From Riptortus pedestris (Eukaryota; Arthropoda; Insecta; Hemiptera; Alydidae), in the NCBI GenBank assembly GCA_019009955.1, contig CM032233.1, positions 126,831,001 through 126,895,000 on the forward strand: DNA of 64,000 nt. Reading direction: 5' to 3'. The position numbers and the translations under genes were made by a program. The notes beneath the pieces are model-generated. The model was not told where the DNA came from, searched no databases, and saw only the letters and a program-made list of their open reading frames with translations. Positions within the stretch are counted from its first letter, which is position 1. Each line of letters begins with the position of its first letter. Shown one piece after another: positions 35,278 through 47,315 of the stretch.

Positions 35278-35400
35278 TTTTGAACGGACCTCATTTTCGT
35301 CATCTCCTGGGTAGGAAAAATTTCGAAAATCGCGTCATTAGTACAACCTCAATAGCTGATTTCCCTTGAGGGAAATCTGCTAAAATCTGTTACACTTTAA
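33101..35400. repeat. Family B repeats with G/C tracts and TA microsatellites
   Basis: G tracts lie at about 33169-33184 and 34265-34276, and a C tract at about 35099-35106. TA tracts lie at about 33377-33415 and 35227-35273. The copy at about 34738-35395 is in reverse orientation and is the most complete: 'aagtccgtcacgcaggggcggcgttaactaagcagatttccc' at one side, and 'attgcgaccgctagagcggtaacagacaaa', a TA tract and 'tcatttcgtcatctcctgggtagg'-type text plus 'agctgatttcccttgagggaaatctgct' at the other. No gene. Confidence 0.55.
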
Positions 35401-36800
35401 AGTTTGAATGAGCATTTACTTGACATTTCAGAATTTATGTCTGGTTTACATTGGGACATTTCAGTTTTGACTTCTACTCAGAAGGTATATCAAGTTGGGT
35501 GAACATTAATGTCGTTTATAGGTTTTGACACCCCCCCCTCTTCCTGTACGACTGTATAGCTTTAAATAGATTGTTAAAATTAGCAATAACAAAAATAATG
35601 TTGAATAATAGTAAAGTATAATTGGGAAACCAGTCTTATACTCTGAAAATCTTCCCACGTAGTTCTTTATTTGAGCATTAGGCCTTTCAGGCACTAACAT
35701 GTCATCATCAGGTGCTAGGTTGGGGAATAGTTATAGTTAGTACTACAGCTTTGGGCCCACTGCTCCTAAGGGTATAATTAATACTACTTTAGACAAGAAT
35801 TACTAGAGTATATCATATCAAAATTAATAATTTTTCCCCCCTCAAGTAAGAAAAATCCTTTGCAGAGGAGTTGCATAAACTATACAAATTTCCCATATTT
35901 GAAAATTACACACTGGTGATCTCATCTCCACCATCTATTCTCTATTTCTCCTGTAGTAAGAAGCCTATATAAACAGGAATTAATATGTAAGCTGACCATG
36001 AGACGCTCAGTAACTCAAAGTAATAATTTAATGAGGATAAATGGAGGTTTACTAAAGGCCAAAAAGAAGAAAATACAAATAATTTGCTTAATATTTGTGT
36101 TACGAAGTAAAGTATAAATCAACAACTGTAGAGGATTATATACTTAACAAGATTGACATATACAATAACATTATTTGATCCAAAATGGTATGTTATAAAC
36201 TTTAAATTCCATCAGTGTTTCATATTAAACTGAAGACCAAGTTCATTAACGTCTTGAGTTAGACCGGTAGGAGAGGTAGACTGAAAATTCAAAATATCTC
36301 TGTAATTATGAGTTGGATCAAAAAATTGTATATAGCCAATCTTTTTTTTTTTTTTAAATTTAATATAAATATTGTTCTATACATTTTATCTCTATCTCTA
36401 ATATTAACCGAAGCATTAGCATTTTTTTTATTTCCAGCCTTCAGAAAACGCACTTTTAGTCTTCGCAAGTCAACAAGAAGCCAATATATCATTAATTGTC
36501 TTATTTCAAGCTTAAATACCAAATATTGATTTCGATGGACGTTTATAATTTGAGAAAATGCAAATAGGCAGGTTGATGACGTCAAATTTTTAAAAAGTGT
36601 TTATTTGATTTATACCATATTCGATATTTACCCGTTTCATTCAAGTCTAAAAATTATGTTAGACAATTGCTTAAATCGGATCAGGAATAGGGGGGAGGGG
36701 GGGGTTAGATGGGAATTCAAAAACTCCAAATAACTCAGTTATCCATGACCCACCTCAATTCCTGGTTTTTACATGTTTTTTTAACTCAAATATTAAGCTA
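35401..36800. repeat. Family B fragments and a CTGATGATG-bearing remnant
   Basis: Family B text ('aaatcggatcagg-aataggggggagggggg', 'tcggatcaaaaaattgtatatagccaatc') is at about 36240-36760. On the minus strand near 35660-35725 'GCACCTGATGATGACATGTTAGTGC' and 'CTGAAAGGCC' precede AATAAA. That layout resembles the ends of Penelope-like elements, but the hammerhead pairing is incomplete. Confidence 0.4.
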
Positions 36801-36956
36801 GTTATTCATAATTTCTTGTGTTCTAATCATCTGATTTCTATGTAGATATACGGTATATATGGTGGGATGACATTGGAATTGTTATAACAGAGCAGGTGGC
36901 AATTATTTCAATATGCGATGTGCAATATAAATGACTGTAGTATGATTAAATATTTC

Positions 36957-37090
36957 TGGAGACTCAGTTTAGCCAGTGAGGTAAGGCACTGGGCTAAATA
37001 CACTTGATAAGTCTAGAATCATGGGTGGGTTGTAACATGGGCAATAGGAATTTCTATAGAAATCCCTAAAAAAATGTAGTGACCCAACAT
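36957..37090 (+). repeat. Diverged tRNA-derived SINE copy
   Basis: 'ggagactcagtttagccagtgaggtaaggc' is box A-like, 'gtgggttgtaacatgggc' box B-like, and 'gggcaataggaatttct' follows. This is a decayed relative of the SINE at 3476 and 51481. Confidence 0.45.
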
Positions 37091-38022
37091 AACAAGAATG
37101 CCAGTTTAGTAATATTAGCTTTAAGTGGATGTTAATAACATTATGAATAGATTATGAAAAAAATTATTCAGACATTTTAAATCACATACACCTTTCCAAT
37201 TGAGTAACATATTCTATTGCAAAGCATTACAAAAAAGAAAGTAAAACATATCCTCTAGTGAGATATTGGATAGTCCACAGTTCCAAAAGTCTATCTGCAT
37301 TTAATTGAATGTGCAGACCTTTCACAAGAAATATACATTATCACTAATCCTTATACCAAATTTCCTAATGTACATATTTTAAGTATGGGAAAGATAAAAA
37401 TCTGATGACACCATGTCCCCCTGTACTCACTACTAAATTAAATGTACAACATGTTTTGCAGCAATTGATACAAAATTATTTTATTTGAAAGTAACATATG
37501 ATTGGGATGGAGATCCATTGCAATGCATCAGATCAAAAACATCAGGACAAAATTTACAGACTTTTTTTTTTACTTTCAACAAAATAGCTTTCTCACAGCA
37601 GATACCCCACAACACACTAGCGATCTCATCTCACAATATATTTTCTATTTTTAAGAAAAACTCCGATGAGTAGAAGTAGAAGTTTACTAGTGTTGAATGA
37701 AAGGGTTAAATATTTAGAAACTACAATATAAAATATGCAATGAATTTGGTAACGAACAAACAAAAATTGTGACCACTAGAGAGGTAACATATATAGTGTA
37801 ATGTGCAAATATTTATAGGGCTGTGACATTAAGGGAAATAAGCATAACAGTGTTGGCAAAATGTATGAAATATTTTGAATAGCCACAGTGAACGTACAGT
37901 TCAAGAAGTCGACAGCGACAGCACCGCATATTAAAATTTATGAATTAACAAATGCCAGATTAAATAAAAACATTATATCAACTATAAAAATTATATTATA
38001 TCAACTATAGAAATTTTATTTG

Positions 38023-38025
<3 letters not shown>
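37091..38025. other. AT-rich stretch, nothing recognised
   Basis: No exon, ORF or clear repeat is visible, apart from short family B text ('aacgaacaaacaaaaattgtgaccactagagaggtaaca') near 37750-37790. Confidence 0.4.
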
Positions 38026-38029
<4 letters not shown>

Positions 38030-38054
<25 letters not shown>

Positions 38055-39320
38055 GTAACCTCTGTCTGTACATTGATTTATTTCGCGAAATTTCACGATA
38101 ACTTTTCGTTTCACATATCATAGACACCATAACTGCATTTTGTTTCTTTCGTGTCTGTTTGTTTGTTACCTTTTCACGCATAAACGGCTGAACCGAATTT
38201 TATGAAACTTGGTATGTATATTACTACTAACCCAACTTAGATTTTGGCTATATTAATATTCTCTGAGACAAACAAGAGTTGGGGTTATAAGGGAGGCCTG
38301 AAACTAAAAATTACGATATTTCGTTTCCTATTTCTTTTTCAGCAAATATACACATAATGAAAGTTGTTTATTTTGTTATTTGGAGTAACTTTTGGTATAT
38401 ACACATTTGTCGTCTACCGAAGTATAAATGAGTTATACGCTAAAAACTATAACGGGAATCAACAATTTTATTTGGTACCAAAGACTCAACCGAACTAAAG
38501 AAAACTCCGTATGAGAATTCGCACTAATTCCTTCATGATAATAAGCTGTACCATCATTTCTAGGGACGGGCAGGAGTGGGGGTTATAAGGGAGGCCTGAA
38601 ATTAAAAATAGTGATATGTCGTTTCCTATTGGTTTTTCTGCAATTATGCACATAACAAAAGTTGTTTATTTTGTTTTTTAAAGTAACGTTTGTTATATTC
38701 ATTTTTGTTTTATAACAAAGTATAAACGAGATATACACTAAACAGCAAAGCGGGAGCCGGCAGTTTTATTGGGATCTAACGATTGAACAGAACTTAACAA
38801 AACTCTGTATGTGAGTTAGTACTAACTCCTCCATGATAATAAGTGGTACCAACATTTCTAGAGAGGAGCAGGACTGGGGGTTGTAATGGAGGCCTAAAAT
38901 TAAAAATAGCGATATTTCGTTTCCTTTTGTTTTTTCGCCAATTATGCACATAACAAAAGCTGTTTATTTTGTTATTTAAAGTAACGATTGTTATATTCAC
39001 TTTTGTTATATAACAAAGTATAAACGAGATATGCACTAAAAACAAAGCGGGAGCCGACATTTTTAATGGGCTCTAACAATTGAACGGAAGTTAACAAAAC
39101 TCGGCATGTGAATTAGCATTAATTCTTAAACAATTATAAGCTATATTAAATTTTTTAGGTTCAAACGGGAGGAAGGGGGGTTTATAAAGAAGCCTGAAAT
39201 AAATATTCGCTATATTACATTTTCCGTTCTGTTTTCAGTCACTGTTGGTCTTTGACCGTATCAAGGGAAAGGAGTTAAATCAAACATAGTTTCGAGGATA
39301 GAATACTTTCAATGATTATG

Positions 39321-39397
<77 letters not shown>

Positions 39398-39594
39398 AGA
39401 GACGGGAAATATAAAAAATTTGTGGAAAGTGAAGCCTTACATAATAAATAATTTTATTATTCACAAATCCCTAGCAACGACGGGTATACATCGGGAAATA
39501 TTAAAATACTGTGGAAAGTAAAGCCTTGCCAAAAAAATACCATCTTTATTTAGCCTAAAATGAATTCCCGGGCGAAGCCGGGTACCTTAGCTAG
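38030..39594 (+). mobile_element. Helitron-like element H8, most complete copy
   Basis: After a TA tract comes 'aaaattgtaacctctgtctgtacattg', then 'acgcataaacggctgaaccgaatttt'. Then come about four tandem modules of roughly 300 bases, each with 'acaaaag-tgtttattttgtta', 'aaacgagatatac', 'aaagcgggagccg', 'gggggtt-taa-ggaggcctgaaattaaaaatagcgatatttcgtttcc'. The 3' end is CCCGGGCGAAGCCGGG, 'taccttag' and CTAG followed by T. A long TA tract (39327-39391) lies inside. No RepHel protein. Confidence 0.65.
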
Positions 39595-39599
39595 TATAT

Positions 39600-41340
39600 A
39601 TATATATATTGTCTCTTAACACTTTAGCGGTCTCAATTTATGTCTAATCGTTACCGAACTCGATATTTATACGTTTTATTTAAAAATGAAGATCAAGTTC
39701 GTTAACTAATAAAATCGGACCCGTGGGAGGGGGGTGAAGAATTTCGAAATTTCTCCGTTTTCGAGTGTATAGAATCAATCTTATTGCAAATGAAATGTTC
39801 TATAAATGTTTGTATAAACATGCTTTCTCTAAATTTAATATTAACCGAGATTACATATTTTAATTTTTGGCCATCAGTGACCCTCCACTCCTACTCATGC
39901 CATATTAACAAAACGCTGTAATATTATGAAGCACTTTATTTGAAGCCTAAATACCAAATATTGTTCACATTGAATTTTTACGTTTTGAGATAAATGCAAA
40001 TAAGTGACGCTGGTGGGAAATCTGCTTAGCTAACGCAGCCCCTGGTGGCAAGCTTTCATCTTCAAGGTAGGATTGATGATCTTTTGACGAAAATTGTCTA
40101 AACTCGCGTCATAAGTTCCCTTTGGAGAAATCTGGTGATAAAAGATTATTACTCTAGAAATAGTAATTAGCTAACATATAGTAATACATTGCGAATTATT
40201 TGCACCCGAGAAGGGGGGGGGGTCAAAAATTCGAAATAACCCCGTAATTATGAGTCGGATCAATAAATGGTATATATCCAATCCTGTTGCAAATTTAATC
40301 ACTATACATTTATATTAAGTATTAAGCGAGCTATCTTTGGTCATCCTTCACTTTTAGTCATCGGAGGACTTCAACAATAAGTCTATATACAATGGAACTT
40401 TTTTTTTTCAAGCTTAAACGCGTAACATTGTTTTTAACTGCCCTTAACTTTGTTATATGCATGCAAATACAATGTATGATGATGGTTTCATCAACGAAGA
40501 TTTTATGTTCTTGACACGAGAATGTATATTAGATATATATCGTACTCGATATTTTTCGATATTGGTTCATTCAACATTAAATATCTTAGTAATTAATGGG
40601 TGAAATTAAAGCCGAAAGTGAGGGGGGGGTCGAAAAAACTCAGTTTTTATGAGTCGTTATTATGGATCCAAATATGTTATAGAACCAATCTGGCTTAATA
40701 TTTAATCTTCTACAATTGTTTTTCCTAACTCGAATATTTAGCCAGTTATTTGTATTTTTGTGTTTTCAGCCATCAATAAACCCCTACTCCTACTCATGCC
40801 ATATTAACAATAGCTGTTAAACCATCTTCGAACCTTAACTATCAAATATTGTTTTAATAGAAATTTTACTATGTCAGATATATGCAAATACGTTGTGTAA
40901 TGACGTCATCAATCAAGGTTTTACTTTCGTAACGCTAAAATGTTAATCTATTGCTCTATATTCACCAGTTTCATTCAACGCTAAAGGTCATAGTCGTTAA
41001 TGGCTGAATTCGAACCACGAATAGCAGGTGGTTTAGAGGAGGGACTTTAAAAATAAAAAAATATCTCCGTTATTATGAGTCAGATCAAAGAATGTTGTAG
41101 AATCAATCTTGTTAAACTATCGATGCTCTACGATTGTTGTTCTATACATTTTTTTCGTACTTTAAATATTAAGTGAGTTATTCATACTTTCTTTTTTTCA
41201 GCCTTCAGTAAACCCTCACGTCTACTCATCGGATTTTTATATTGAAATAAACAATATGTTGAGAAGATATCAGTAGTATGCCATGTCAGTAAGTGGAAAA
41301 TATGCTTAATTTACGCTGCCCTACGCGACGGCCCTTATTT
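39600..41340. repeat. Family B repeats, three tandem-like diverged units
   Basis: Recurring unit: G-rich tract (about 39726, 40213, 40622), 'gagtcggatcaa-aa-tg-tatag', '-ccaatc-tgttgcaaatt', 'ccttcagtaaacccc-actcctactcat' and 'tgatgacgtcatcaa'. Near 40020-40050 'gggaaatctgcttagctaacgcagcccctggtgg' is the family end motif. No ORF. Confidence 0.5.
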
Positions 41341-43565
41341 CTTCAGAGGCATTTATTCGCCAAAGAAGCTAAATAGCCTCTCCCCTTCTTCTCACAATTC
41401 TCGCGGTATAGAGTACGTTCGGCTAAAAGTACGTCAAACATAAAACATATTCATATTCGTTCTGTATATCATAGATAACGAACATTCGTTTTAGCATATA
41501 GCACTATATTATAAATTTAGCATGTCTAGTTTTCAACACAAAGCTTCGTAAAGTTCGTTGTCATGTTAGTTTTTTAAAGTTATAAAATGATTCATATGAA
41601 CACAATGATATTGCCAAAAAAAAAGCAGAACATAGCATTTTAAATTTATTTTTCTTCAAATTTCATTTGTTGTTTTTATGACTCCTGCTTTTAAACTATT
41701 GATGTCACGAAATAGAAGATTACAAAGAGGTAGAAAATAATCTCTATGTTCTGAAATCTCATACAACTGTACAGTATTATTTACTACTGTAATTTATTAT
41801 TAATTTAACAGTAGTTTTTCCCAAAAATATCAGTAATTCCTTATTATCTGATCATCTAATTCAATGTATGGTTTTAATGGGGCATTAGGCTTCTGATTGT
41901 TATGCTCATGTGCTCATTGCAGTGCTACCAACCAATCTCAACCATAGCTTAGCTGTTTTCCCTTGAGTTCTATTTCTACTGCCTAGGTCTTGGATTTGTA
42001 AGGCAAATCATTTTTTTTATTGAAATTATGTAAGTTATTATTATTTACACATTCATTTAATGTCGTGCTTAATTGTATGTATCTATATATTTCTTCTTAA
42101 ATTTATTTTTTTCAGTAATTTGATCTCGGATATCATTACATCGATTATTAATTTACCTAACCTCTCATTTTCGGAAAATAGTTGGCCTTAAAATTAACCA
42201 TGCCACTGATATTACTATGTCCATTTCTAAATCTTGTTAATATACAAAATTAGAACCACATAATTTGATGATTTCTAGGCCATTATTCATTCTCAATAGT
42301 GGCTGCCTATCATTTATCTAATTTCGCTATTTGTTTGATGACTCGTCTCTCACTTAATCATACATAATTTTTTTGTTAATATTAATCTCTTGAAAAAAAT
42401 ATAAGTTTTGATGTTGATTAGACCTCATCAAGATTGTTCTTCTGGTCCTAAATACTACTTCTCGATTCAACATTGAAATTCCTAAAAGCTTTATTTTGTT
42501 ATGTGGAATTTTTCTTATCGTGCTGAAGTGATAATTGTTATTATATTGTTATAGTTTCCAGTATGTTTTTGTAAAATAATTCCGCTGTTGTGTGAAATGG
42601 ATGTTTCACATTTAAATCTTAACTAAATTTATTATTAAGATATATTTTGGCATAATTTGTAACTTGGTTAAATAACCCTTTTACCATTTAACATTTTACT
42701 TAAGTGGGACATATTTGGCACAACAGCCCTTGCTGGGCCAGGGCTTAATTGTCGGGAAGTCAAGTGATCAGCTTGGTAATACTCTCTATAGTATTGCGAT
42801 TGCATTCGAGACCAAAGATTGCTACTTCTTTGTTGAAGTAGTCACTCAGTTGCCTCACAACTACTCAGTGTGCACCAGGAGAATGAGCGAAGTCCAACCT
42901 TAATTAAAGGCTGGAAACCGTAGTACTAATAATTAGTGAGGAATTGGCTGGCTGCAAAAACCCCACCTCTGCTATGGTAATCAATGAACCATTTGACCAC
43001 TGAGCCCCAAACATCTTAGCTACTTATAACATAATTAAGTATAAACTAGAAATTGTGCTAAATAATGTAAATATATGTTTTTTATTGTTAATTATAGTTA
43101 ATAGCTATTTTTGTTTAAAACAATCAAGTATTTGGGTACATTCTTAGAAAATTCTTCCTTGAGAAAAGCCTTTTTTTTTGTGGTTTGACTAAATTTGGTT
43201 CCCATGAGAATGAGATTGTAAGTTGTTTCTGTCTCTAGGGACATGAGAACAATATGAAATTAGAGAATGAATGGGGTTATTCCTGGGGAGAAGAAAGCAC
43301 TATTGTCTGGATTATTTGTAGATAATAACTCCATTCATCAAATTTCAACAGTCTTATAACTTTGTATCATTGAAAATTTTTCTTGCTGATACATTCTTTT
43401 CTTTTTCTTCTTTTATAATAGCTCCTATATATAAATATTAATTGCTTACTCGGTGTACAAAATGTTTGAGGCAAAATAACTTCTTACTTCTGTTTAATTC
43501 TTTTATATATTTTGGCGATTCCATATTTTTTAATGAAATTTTTTAACATTTCGTTTGCTATTCTG
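41341..43565. other. Non-coding region upstream of the SCAPER-like gene, with a SINE-like retroposon
   Basis: Bases about 42700-43015 hold a structured repeat with an inverted AGCCCT...AGGGCT stem near 42726. On the minus strand 'GGGGCTCAGTGGTCAAATGG' looks like a tRNA-type box A. Its short ORF (42715-42903) is not protein-like. Elsewhere nothing is recognised. The 5' exon(s) and promoter of the downstream gene may lie here or further left, but I could not place them. Confidence 0.35.
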
Positions 43566-43569
43566 CAGC

Positions 43570-43949
43570 TCTCTATTAGGCACCTAAGATGACAGAAGCT
43601 ACATCTGCCAACAAAAAGGTCGAATTGCCTGAGATAGCAATAAAAGGAGAACCTGGTGAGCATTCAACCAGTTTGAAGACCAAAATTTTTGCTTCTAAAA
43701 ATCAAAATCGATTAAATGAAAAGGAATATCATACTGATGATGATGGATGTGAAATCGAAGTTAGTCAGTATAAAAATTGTAAAGGTGTCATGGAAGAATC
43801 GGTAAATGGAAATGGAGAGAAAAATATTAATGCAAAGAATGGATTAGACCAGAATGGTTTATGTCAAAATGAAGTTTTAGAAAATGAGGAGAGCCATGGT
43901 GAAACTGATGAAGCAAATAATCACAATCTTGGTGCTTCCTCTGAAAAAG
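43570..43949 (+). CDS. SCAPER-like gene, first coding exon
   Basis: The acceptor 'tttgctattctgcag' ends just before 43570, so at least one upstream non-coding exon is implied. The ATG is at 43589 after a short leader. It encodes about 120 residues, acidic and polar ('MTEATSANKKVELPEIAIK', 'GEKNINAKNGLDQNGL', 'ETDEANNHNLGASSEK'), probably disordered. The donor GTAAGC follows 43949 with one base of the last codon left (phase 1), which fits the exon starting at 45405. No domain is seen in this exon. Confidence 0.7.
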
Positions 43950-44488
43950 GTAAGCTATTTCTGTAGCCTAACAAAATTTATTTTTGCATATTTGTTTTTG
44001 TTGGTTTATTCTTCTTAAATTCTTTAATACTCACCGCCAAAAAAATGTATTTTATTTAGTGTTTGTTTCTAGTAACTGGAAAATATCTATTAATTTAATT
44101 GCAGGTATTAGTTTTTAGAATTATTGAAATTTCATATCTTAGACTGCTGTTTCATCTAGTTGTAAACCCAGCCTTGTAAACAGTCAACTAAGAGAAAGAG
44201 TAGGTTTAGATGAGAGTGAAAATAAAAAACTCCAAATGTCTCCGTAACTATTAAAGCTACAGAAATCTTGAATAAATTTTTTTTTTTTATGAAAAAAAAA
44301 TATAAATTAGTATCTGTAACATTTTTTAATCCGATGATGTTGAACAGAGATGTCTATTACCTTAAAATGAAACAACTTTAAGTGAAGTGCAGGAGACATT
44401 TAGTTTATTTGAAGCCTTAGGAGTACAAGGGCACCTTTGTGGTATCCGCCTATGATATTTCTTTAAATGTTTGGTTTGGTAATCATAA

Positions 44489-45330
44489 TTGGCCATACCC
44501 ACCAAACTCACTCTTCTCACCCACTTAACTCAATCATTCACCTTACCTCACTCACTTCCAAATCTGATACGCTTCGCTCGTGCCCTCACAATAACACGCC
44601 TTGCCTCACTCACTCTCTTACTAGCCTCACAGCCTTCGGTTAACACGCCTTACTCTGCTTCGCTCGTACCCTCACAATAACACGCCTAACTCTGCTTTGC
44701 TCGTACCCTCACAATAACATGCCTAACTCTGCTTCGCTCGTACCCTCACAATAACATGCCTTGCCTCACTCACACAATTACAAGCCTCACACCCTTCGCT
44801 TAATTCGCCTTACTCTGCTTCGCTCGTACCCTCACAATAACACGCCTTGCCTCACTCACTCTCTTACTAGCCTCACAGCCTTCGGTTAACTCGCCTTACT
44901 CTGCTTCGCTCTTACCCTCACAATAACACGCCTTGCCTCACTCACTCTCTTATTAGCCTCACAGCCTTCGCTTAATTCGCCTTACTCTGCTTCGCTCGTA
45001 CCCTCACAATAACACGCCTAACTCTGCTTTGCTAGTACCCTCACAATAACACGCCTTGCCTCACTCACTCTCTTACTAGCCTCACAGCCTTTGCTTAACT
45101 CGCCTTACTCTGCTTTGCTCGTACCCTCACAATAACACGCCTTGCCTCACTCACACAATTACAAGCCTCACACCCTTCGCTTAACTTGCCTTACTCTGTT
45201 TCGCTCGTAACTTCACAATAATACGCCTTGCCTCACTCACATACAGCTTACCTCATCTCACAATACTAGCCCCCTCTCACACCTTATCTCACTCTGTCCT
45301 CACAAGCCTTCCAAACTCACTCACCTCACT
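44489..45330 (+). repeat. Pyrimidine-rich minisatellite in the intron
   Basis: Imperfect tandem units built from 'ctcgtaccctcacaataacacgcc', 'ttgcctcactcactctcttactagcctcacagccttcg' and 'ttaactcgccttactctgcttcg' repeat at roughly 38- and 85-base spacings. The plus strand is almost G-free apart from CG steps. It lies wholly within the intron between 43949 and 45405. Confidence 0.9.
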
Positions 45331-45404
45331 TGCTCACTCATTTTTATTTTTATTCATATTCTTTAAATTGTATTTGTTTAGTTATTGAAACCACCATTTT
45401 TCAG

Positions 45405-45493
45405 GCTATGGGTTTCTTGTTGATACTCTTACATGGACAGGCAATGAGATATACAATTTATGCTTAGATAAATTGGATTCTTCATTGGTTCAG
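45405..45493 (+). CDS. SCAPER-like gene exon 2, SCAPER N-terminal domain (part 1)
   Basis: It is flanked by 'ccatttttcag' and GTAACT. In phase with exon 1 it reads GYGFLVDTLTWTGNEIYNLC then LDKLDSSLVQ. The pattern FL.D.L....NEIY..C..D.S matches what I recall of the N-terminal helical domain of SCAPER, an endoplasmic-reticulum-associated cyclin A partner. The exon ends in phase 0. Assignment rests on this and the next exon and should be confirmed by a profile search. Confidence 0.6.
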
Positions 45494-45613
45494 GTAACTT
45501 TTCTTAACATAATTTACTATACACTACAAATTTTACTGATAAGTGCTTGTTGTGGAAGATTTCATTTATATTCTGTCGTAAAAGTTACTGAGAATTAATA
45601 TAATCTTTTTCAG

Positions 45614-45742
45614 GATATTACCTCATTACTTCAAAAATTGACCTATGAATTTGTTGCACTTGAGGAATGGATAAAATTGAAGGATTTAGTCAAGGAGCTT
45701 CCACTCCCTGAAAGAAAAAATTCACTTCCACCTCGCAATAAT
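45614..45742 (+). CDS. SCAPER-like gene exon 3, SCAPER N-terminal domain (part 2)
   Basis: The acceptor 'aatctttttcag' and donor GTAAGA give exactly 43 codons: DITSLLQKLTYEFVALEEWI, KLKDLVKELPLPERKN, SLPPRNN. The segment 'F.ALEEWIKLKDLVKE' is the counterpart of the 'FKALIDWIQLQ' type helix that closes the SCAPER N-terminal domain. Together the two exons look like a compact helical domain, followed by a disordered region. Confidence 0.6.
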
Positions 45743-46118
45743 GTAAGATGTGTACTTTTAATTAACTCTATATAACTATAAAATGTGTATTTCTCTATAT
45801 TTCATTAAAATGGAATTTGCAACCCATTATTTTTTATTTTAATAGATGTGCTTAGAATAATTATGCTTAGAGAAATTTTCTTTTTGTGAAATATCAAAGA
45901 AAAAGTCTTTTATTTTATTTTTTCTTAGTTATTATATTTTCTTATTTGGGTTAGACAGAAATTTTGAAATTCTTCTAAATCCCAATTTTTCCATACTAAT
46001 TGAGCTTTTGATTCTCTGTTGCTTATGTGTTATGTCTTTATTTGAAGTAATTATTTGTTTTTTTTTTTAATGTTTCATGTGCACTGAAATAAATATGTTT
46101 GTTTAATATACTTTTCAG

Positions 46119-47315
46119 GATCCATTGGATACTCAAAAGAATATCGAGTCAAATTACAATGCTGATACCAATCCTAGTGAAGATCATTCAGAAGCTCCAC
46201 CTTCATCTCAAAGTGCAATCAATGCATTAGCGCCTGATTTTGTTCCTGCCTCTTTTCATGCATATGAAAAGCTAATTGCCACTGAAGATGTAAAGACTTT
46301 TATGACTCCTGAAGGCACTTCTTTAGAGTATAAACACTATGTGCCTGATTGGCAGAATGGATCCAGTAATGATTGGACCCATTGCCGTGGAAGTCCTTAT
46401 TTCAAAAATCCTGAAGAATACGAACTTCCTAACACATGTCCTGTTCAGAGTTATGAGCCGTATAACTCTTCATTTTTTGATTCCCCAAGCTATCAATCGC
46501 CATATTCTAATCTGTTTTCATATTCCCCCACTTATGCACAGACAATCTCTACTCAATATATTTCTCCCTTCCCGGTTCAGTATCCACTATTCCCACAGGA
46601 TTTTAGAGCGGGTATGATGGGTGTTAACAGACCATCCCACTATTATCATGGAATGCCTTACAATTCTCATCCAAGAAAACATTCGCATAAAACCTTCAAG
46701 AAATCAACTTCAAACCAAATTAAACACTCACCCAAAATTGATGAAATCTCAGATGAGCAGATTTTGGACAAAAAAGCTTCCTTGCCTTCTAAACATATTG
46801 TCCCAGCTCTTAATGCAGAAACAAAGAAAACTGATAATACAGATGTACCGAGCATTGACATAAATAAAAATATTGCTTTATCTATTGACAAGAAAACTCC
46901 TCAGCCAGATAAAACTAAATCAAGCAGTGTTTGGCCCGATCCATGTACCTTAGCTAAGAATAAAAAAATTGGAGGAAATAATATATTTGGACTACCAGCA
47001 GATCAAGGCCTTATTCATTTCCCGGAACTAACATCCGGGTGTAGTAAAAAGAATAAGAATAGATGGAGCAGTTCAACTACTGCTAAAGGAACTTTGCAAC
47101 CAAAGCAATCTTTAACTTCAGATAATAAAGCTGTGATATCTGAACCATTAGAAAACTATGATGAGAAAACCCCCTTTTCCTTTTCTGAGGTGATGAAAAT
47201 TTCACGGCAGCCCGTCGAAAGAGCACAACAGCCACCATCATCTTCGAATTCCAGTGCTACATTAAAATCTAAAGTTAAGACTTGGACTGGTTCGTGCTCT
47301 GCTCCTGAGAAAAGG
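46119..47315 (+). CDS. SCAPER-like gene exon 4, large exon with PAM2-like motif
   Basis: A 399-codon exon between 'tacttttcag' and GTAAGT, phase 0 at both ends. Near its start (46218-46247) INALAPDFVP fits the PAM2 consensus (L/I)NxxAxxFxP, which binds the MLLE domain of poly(A)-binding protein and related proteins. Then comes a Y-, P- and S-rich stretch ('SPSYQSPYSNLFSYSPTY'), a K-, S- and D-rich middle, and 'FSFSEVMKISRQPVERAQQP' near the end. The last resembles the short W/F-A/S-(D/E)-(K/V) segments after the SCAPER N-terminal domain. The region is probably mostly disordered. I do not know of a PAM2 motif in SCAPER. The gene could therefore be a different family with a SCAPER-like domain. 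Confidence 0.75.

Noticed and set aside
44489..44680. ORF over the minisatellite ('LTHLTQSFTLPHSL')
   Set aside because: It results from the low-stop, pyrimidine-rich repeat lying inside an intron.
46339..46863. Alternative-frame ORFs over exon 4
   Set aside because: They are shadows of the real frame, which has matching splice sites and phases.
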